This document shows, piece by piece, positions 7,150 through 9,745 of a DNA stretch of 9,745 nucleotides; position 1 is the stretch's first letter; each line of letters opens with the position of its first letter. The notes beneath the pieces were generated by a model that did no database searches, was not told the DNA's origin, and saw only the letters and a program-made list of their open reading frames with translations. Source of the DNA: Coriobacteriaceae bacterium (GTDB lineage: Bacteria; Actinomycetota; Coriobacteriia; Coriobacteriales; UMGS124). The translations under genes and the position numbers were made by a program. The DNA lies in assembly GCA_019420325.1 (NCBI GenBank), contig JAHZHK010000106.1:1-9745 (forward strand), read 5' to 3'.

Positions 7150-7208
7150 GCCCACGCCCTCGACATGGCGGCACTGCCTTTATGACGAGGGGGTGGGCAT
7201 TTTATTTC
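7150..7208 (+). terminator. Rho-independent terminator of the DtxR/MntR-like gene
   Basis: The arms are 7150-7162 (GCCCACGCCCTCG) and 7186-7198 (CGAGGGGGTGGGC). They pair as 6+6 bp around one G-G mismatch, and the tail ATTTTATTT follows. The 23-base loop contains a small GGC...GCC hairpin. It begins 45 bases after the regulator stop. Confidence 0.8.
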
Positions 7209-7255
7209 AGCAATGTGTATGCACGTGACGTCCATAAACGCCGGCTTACTTTGCG

Positions 7256-7261
7256 CATAAT
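7256..7261 (+). promoter_or_regulatory. Possible -10 element of the small RNA
   Basis: CATAAT lies 12 bases before the first hairpin of the predicted RNA, which would put the transcript start near 7268. No good -35 hexamer is seen at the usual spacing, so this is only a candidate. Confidence 0.35.
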
Positions 7262-7267
7262 ACCTTC

Positions 7268-7399
7268 CAGGCACTTGAGGCCCCCTTACCTCAAGAACGC
7301 GCGACGGGCTCCCCTTACCCGTCAAGACGCACCATAATTCGAACAGGTAGCGTCGCATCCCTCCTGAGGCCCGGTCCCCCACCGGGCCTCACTTTGTTT
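7268..7399 (+). ncRNA. Candidate small RNA with C-rich hairpin loops, 6C-RNA-like
   Basis: Four hairpins fill a gene-free stretch. H1 is CTTGAGG/CCTCAAG (7274-7295) with loop CCCCCTTA. H2 is GACGGG/CCCGTC (7303-7323) with loop CTCCCCTTA. H3 is GACGCACC/GGT-A-GCGTC (7326-7354, one bulged A). A single-stranded linker GCATCCCTCC follows, then the terminator at 7365-7399 with loop CCCCC. The terminator has no gene in front of it, since the regulator already ends at 7150-7208, which argues for an independent plus-strand transcript. Two C-rich loop hairpins followed by a terminator is the known architecture of actinobacterial 6C RNA, and the mycobacterial member is reported to pair with G-rich mRNA sites through its C loops. 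Loops here have five C and CUCCCC rather than six C. The 5' end is a guess from a weak -10. Confidence 0.62.
7365..7399 (+). terminator. Rho-independent terminator of the candidate small RNA
   Basis: The 11-bp perfect stem TGAGGCCCGGT/ACCGGGCCTCA (7365-7375, 7381-7391) has loop CCCCC and tail CTTTGTTT. The minus-strand side has no T tract, so it acts on the plus strand. Confidence 0.85.
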
Positions 7400-7432
7400 G
7401 GGGAATCTGCTAAAACAGGCTACATCCGATCG

Positions 7433-7535
7433 CGGAGGCGCAGCTACGGCGTTGCGCTCAGGCTTATGTACGTCTAGTAGGCCAAAGGCCCGCACCGCGC
7501 ACTGCGCCATCGCGCGCCTTGTATCTGCGCCTCCG
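7433..7535. repeat. 103-base inverted-repeat element, possible structured RNA or small mobile remnant
   Basis: The outer arms CGGAGGCGCAG (7433-7443) and CTGCGCCTCCG (7525-7535) are perfect 11-base reverse complements. Inside them GGCGTTGCGC (7448-7457) pairs with 7497-7508 (10 bp, with a two-base bulge and one wobble). A further GGCCAAAGGCC hairpin lies at 7480-7490. This nested design suggests one folded unit. No protein is supported in either strand, no T tail follows, and I see no flanking target duplication. It may be an RNA, part of a leader, or a dispersed repeat. The remainder of 7400-7745 holds only the possible promoter and ribosome site of the permease. Confidence 0.45.
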
Positions 7536-7652
7536 TCTGCTGGGAGGTGCATCGGTTCCGTGCGCGTTGCGGCTGCGCTTGCGTCTTGGTGCCGTTTACC
7601 GGCGGTGAGCGGCCGCATGGGAACAATCGACGAATAACAGTATGTCTAAGAA

Positions 7653-7679
7653 ATGACTGCCTCCCGATGTGTCTACAAT
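7653..7679 (+). promoter_or_regulatory. Possible promoter of the GntP-family permease
   Basis: The -10 TACAAT (7674-7679) is close to consensus. The best -35 is ATGACT (7653-7658), four of six matches with a short 15-base spacer. The predicted leader would be about 60 bases. Confidence 0.4.
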
Positions 7680-7745
7680 CCGCGCTGAAGTGTGCGGCTG
7701 CCCGAGGTCGCGCGCCGACGTACCCGTCTTCGGCAGGAGGTTTCC

Positions 7746-9152
7746 ATGACCGGAATAGCGTTGGTCGTCGCTTTCGTCATCGCAATCGCGGCGATGATCG
7801 TGATGATCTCCAAGTTCAAGATTCACCCGTTCATTTCCATCATGCTCGTGTCTCTGGTGTTTGGTCTGGTGGCCGGTATCCCGCTGGTCAATCAAACGCT
7901 TGAAGACGGCACGACCGTTTCGGGCATCGCCTCCGTCATCGGTGCGGGTTTCTCGGGTACCTTCACCAGCATTGGCATCGTCATTATCTTAGGCGCCCTG
8001 GTTGGCTCCATCCTCGAGGCCACGGGCGGTGCGTTCAAGCTCGCCGACATGGTGGTGTCCCTCGTGGGCAAGAAGCATCCTGAGATTGCCATGGAGCTCA
8101 TGGGCTGGATCGTTTCCATCCCGGTGTTCTGCGACTCGGGCTTCGTCATTCTGAACCCCATCCGCAAGGCTATCGTGCAGAAGACCGCCACAAGCTCGGT
8201 CATGCTGACCGTGTGCCTGTCGTGCGGCCTGTATATCAGCCATGTCTTCATTCCGCCGACGCCTGGCCCCATCGCCGCCGCCGGTTCGCTCGGCCTTGAG
8301 AACGACTTGCTGCTCGTCATGGGCCTGGGCGTTGTCTGCTCCATCCTTCCCCTCATTGCCGGCGTCGTGTTCGCCCGTTTCATCGGTAAGCGCGTCAAGG
8401 CTGAGGACGAGGCCGACGCAAGCGGCAACGTCGCTACCTACGAGGAGATCAAGGCACAGTACGGCCAGCTTCCCGGCGGTTTCATCACGCTTGCTCCCAT
8501 TGTGGTGCCTATCGTGCTCATGGCTCTGGGCTCCATCTCCTCGATGGCCAAGTGGAGCGGCTTCGGTGCCGATCTGTGCACCTTCTTCGGCACGCCCATG
8601 ATCGCCCTTGCAGTGGGTGTCGTCTTCGGCGTCATCCAGCTTGCTGTCACCGCCAACCTGGACAAGTTCCACGACCTGGTCCAGGAGACGCTCAAGACGG
8701 TGGGTCCGATCCTTTTCATCACCGCTGCCGGCGGCGTTCTGGGCAAGGTCATCGCCTCTACCGACATGGTGAACTTCATCAAGGAGCAGGCGGTCACCCT
8801 CGAGGCGCTCGGCATCTTCTTCCCGTTCCTGCTTGCGGCCATCCTCAAGACCGCGCAGGGTTCCTCCACGGTGGCCATCACTACCACGGCTGGCATCCTT
8901 GCGCCCGTCATGGCGACGCTCGGCCTTGACACCCCCGTTGCCGCCGCACTTGCCGTCATGGCCATCGGCGCTGGCGCCATGACCGTGTCGCATGCCAACG
9001 ACTCCTACTTCTGGGTTGTCACCAACTTCGGCGCCATGCAGCCTGACCAGGGCTACAAGACCCAGACTGTCGCCACGGGCATCCTCGGTATTGCCGGTGT
9101 GCTCAACGTCTGGATCGTCTACATGATCTGCACCGCCATGGGCCTGGCCTAA
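7746..9152 (+). CDS. GntP-family permease (gluconate:H+ symporter family), probably glycerate or a related sugar acid
   Basis: 468 residues. ATG 7746 has a strong AGGAGG five bases upstream; the frame extends to 7692 but nothing supports an earlier start. The protein is hydrophobic throughout, with roughly a dozen predicted membrane segments, as expected for this family (about 440-470 residues). Family signatures are clear: IPVFCDSGFVILNP (125-138), HVFIPPTPGPIAAAG (166-180), the KTAQGSSTVA segment and the GAGAMTVSHANDSYFWVV segment near the C-terminus. It would import a hydroxy-acid with a proton across the cytoplasmic membrane. The family covers gluconate, D-serine, fructuronate and glycerate, and sequence alone does not fix the substrate. 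The glycerate kinase downstream makes glycerate the best guess. No gluconate kinase or Entner-Doudoroff gene is in the window. Confidence 0.92.
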   Translation: MTGIALVVAFVIAIAAMIVMISKFKIHPFISIMLVSLVFGLVAGIPLVNQTLEDGTTVSGIASVIGAGFSGTFTSIGIVIILGALVGSILEATGGAFKLADMVVSLVGKKHPEIAMELMGWIVSIPVFCDSGFVILNPIRKAIVQKTATSSVMLTVCLSCGLYISHVFIPPTPGPIAAAGSLGLENDLLLVMGLGVVCSILPLIAGVVFARFIGKRVKAEDEADASGNVATYEEIKAQYGQLPGGFITLAPIVVPIVLMALGSISSMAKWSGFGADLCTFFGTPMIALAVGVVFGVIQLAVTANLDKFHDLVQETLKTVGPILFITAAGGVLGKVIASTDMVNFIKEQAVTLEALGIFFPFLLAAILKTAQGSSTVAITTTAGILAPVMATLGLDTPVAAALAVMAIGAGAMTVSHANDSYFWVVTNFGAMQPDQGYKTQTVATGILGIAGVLNVWIVYMICTAMGLA

Positions 9153-9178
9153 AAACCGGCACTGTCTGTGTGCTCCCG

Positions 9179-9211
9179 CGGGGTCGCGCGCATGCGCGCG
9201 GCCCCGTTTTT
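9179..9211 (+). terminator. Strong intrinsic terminator between permease and kinase genes
   Basis: Arms CGGGGTCGCGCG (9179-9190) and CGCGCGGCCCCG (9195-9206) form 12 bp with one T-G wobble, loop CATG, followed by TTTTT and a further T-rich TTCTTGT. It starts 27 bases after the permease stop and ends 26 bases before the kinase start. Confidence 0.88.
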
Positions 9212-9222
9212 GCTTCTTGTCG

Positions 9223-9228
9223 AAAGGA
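9223..9228 (+). promoter_or_regulatory. Ribosome binding site that sets the kinase start at TTG 9237
   Basis: AAAGGA at 9223-9228 overlaps the in-frame ATG at 9228, so it cannot serve that codon. It lies eight bases before TTG 9237, a normal spacing. Confidence 0.6.
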
Positions 9229-9236
9229 TGCCTGCG

Positions 9237-9745
9237 TTGTACAAGAACTTCCTGATCGTGCCCGATTCTTTCAAGGGCACCATGAGCGCCATCGACGTGT
9301 GCCGCATCATGGCCGAGACGCTGCAGGAGCGTTTTCCCGAGGTGCATATCGACACGATTCCTATGGCCGACGGCGGCGAGGGAACGGTAGACGCCTTCCT
9401 GGCCGCCAATCCCGGTGAGCGCATTACCTGCGAGGTGTGCGGTCCCTATCGCGAGCCGGTGGAGGGCTTTTACGGCATGCTCGAGGATGGCACGGCTGTC
9501 ATCGAGATGGCCGCCGCCGCTGGTCTTCCCCTTGTTGGGCAGAACCGCAGGGCTGACAAGACCACGACCTTTGGCGTGGGCCAGCTTCTGCTTGACGCGC
9601 TCGATCGCGGTGCCAAGAAGGTCATCATGGGTTTGGGCGGCAGCTGCACCAACGAGGGCGGCGTGGGCATGGCTGCGGCGTGCGGCGTCAAGTTCTACGA
9701 CGCTACTGGTGCGGAGTTCTTGCCGGTGGGCGGCACGCTTTCCCA
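9237..9745 (+). CDS. glxK: Glycerate kinase, GlxK/GarK type (3' truncated by window edge)
   Basis: The frame stays open from 9237 to the right edge, giving 169 complete codons plus two bases of about 370-380 usual residues. Read from TTG 9237 the protein begins M-Y-K-N-F-L-I-V-P-D-S-F-K-G, which matches the family start (K-x-V-I-A-P-D-S-F-K-G). Other signatures are PMADGGEGTVDAF, the IEMAAAAGLPLV segment, TTTFGVGQLLLDAL and GLGGSCTNEGGVGMAAACG. The enzyme phosphorylates D-glycerate with ATP in the cytoplasm; E. coli homologues of this type give 2-phosphoglycerate, which enters lower glycolysis. An ATG at 9228 is in frame but has no usable ribosome site. It follows the permease on the same strand, pointing to an uptake and phosphorylation module. 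A terminator hairpin separates the two genes. Confidence 0.92.
   Translation, partial: MYKNFLIVPDSFKGTMSAIDVCRIMAETLQERFPEVHIDTIPMADGGEGTVDAFLAANPGERITCEVCGPYREPVEGFYGMLEDGTAVIEMAAAAGLPLVGQNRRADKTTTFGVGQLLLDALDRGAKKVIMGLGGSCTNEGGVGMAAACGVKFYDATGAEFLPVGGTLS

Noticed and set aside
7433..7535. Retron-type or tRNA-like RNA
   Set aside because: There is no reverse transcriptase nearby, and the folding does not give a cloverleaf with an anticodon arm and T-arm consensus.
7322..7637. Two overlapping small frames (98 codons minus, 79 codons plus) in the gene-free stretch
   Set aside because: Neither has a ribosome site or a recognisable domain, and both overlap a terminator and the inverted-repeat element, so the structure explains the sequence better.
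7989..9347. 452-codon open frame on the minus strand
   Set aside because: It is opposite the GntP permease and kinase start. The translation is His/Asp/Arg-rich and hydrophilic with no family resemblance.
1..9745. CRISPR array, IS element or prophage
   Set aside because: No regularly spaced direct repeats, transposase, integrase or structural phage gene is visible on either strand.

Overview
The window looks like a chromosomal segment from a GC-rich gut-type Actinobacterium of the class Coriobacteriia, probably near Eggerthellaceae. This is inferred from gene content: a membrane-anchored LuxR regulator, a Tat-exported FAD_binding_2 reductase of the kind these anaerobes carry in large numbers, strong GC bias, and an apparent actinobacterial 6C-like small RNA. 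No rRNA, tRNA, CRISPR array, transposase or phage gene is visible.

Layout. (1) Bases 1-1135, plus strand: the 3' part of a LuxR-family regulator with a multi-pass membrane N-terminus, cut off by the window edge, followed by a strong hairpin terminator. (2) Bases 1330-3929, minus strand: two related cytoplasmic proteins with the fold signature of S41 (C-terminal-processing/tricorn-type) peptidases. In both, an acidic residue sits where the nucleophilic serine should be. (3) Bases 3930-4235: a gene-free stretch with a 16-bp inverted repeat pair and the terminator of the next gene. (4) Bases 4236-6419, minus strand: a cysteine-rich, Tat-exported flavoprotein reductase with no haem motif. (5) Bases 6641-7105, plus strand, divergent: a short DtxR/MntR-type metal-dependent repressor with a good promoter and its own terminator. 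(6) Bases 7106-7745: 640 bases without a gene, but full of RNA-like structure. About 7268-7399 reads as a small RNA with two C-rich-loop hairpins and a Rho-independent terminator, resembling the 6C RNA family. Bases 7433-7535 form a second long-range inverted-repeat structure of unknown nature. (7) Bases 7746-9152, plus strand: a GntP-family permease, then a terminator-like hairpin, then the 5' part of a glycerate kinase running off the end.

Functional reading. The permease and kinase make a plausible uptake-and-phosphorylation module for glycerate, with the hairpin between them lowering kinase expression. The flavoprotein is a likely extracytoplasmic reductase needing an external electron donor not encoded here. 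The metal-dependent repressor is divergent from it, but a regulatory link is not demonstrated. The most unusual items are the S41-like pseudoenzyme pair and the structured RNA region upstream of the permease.
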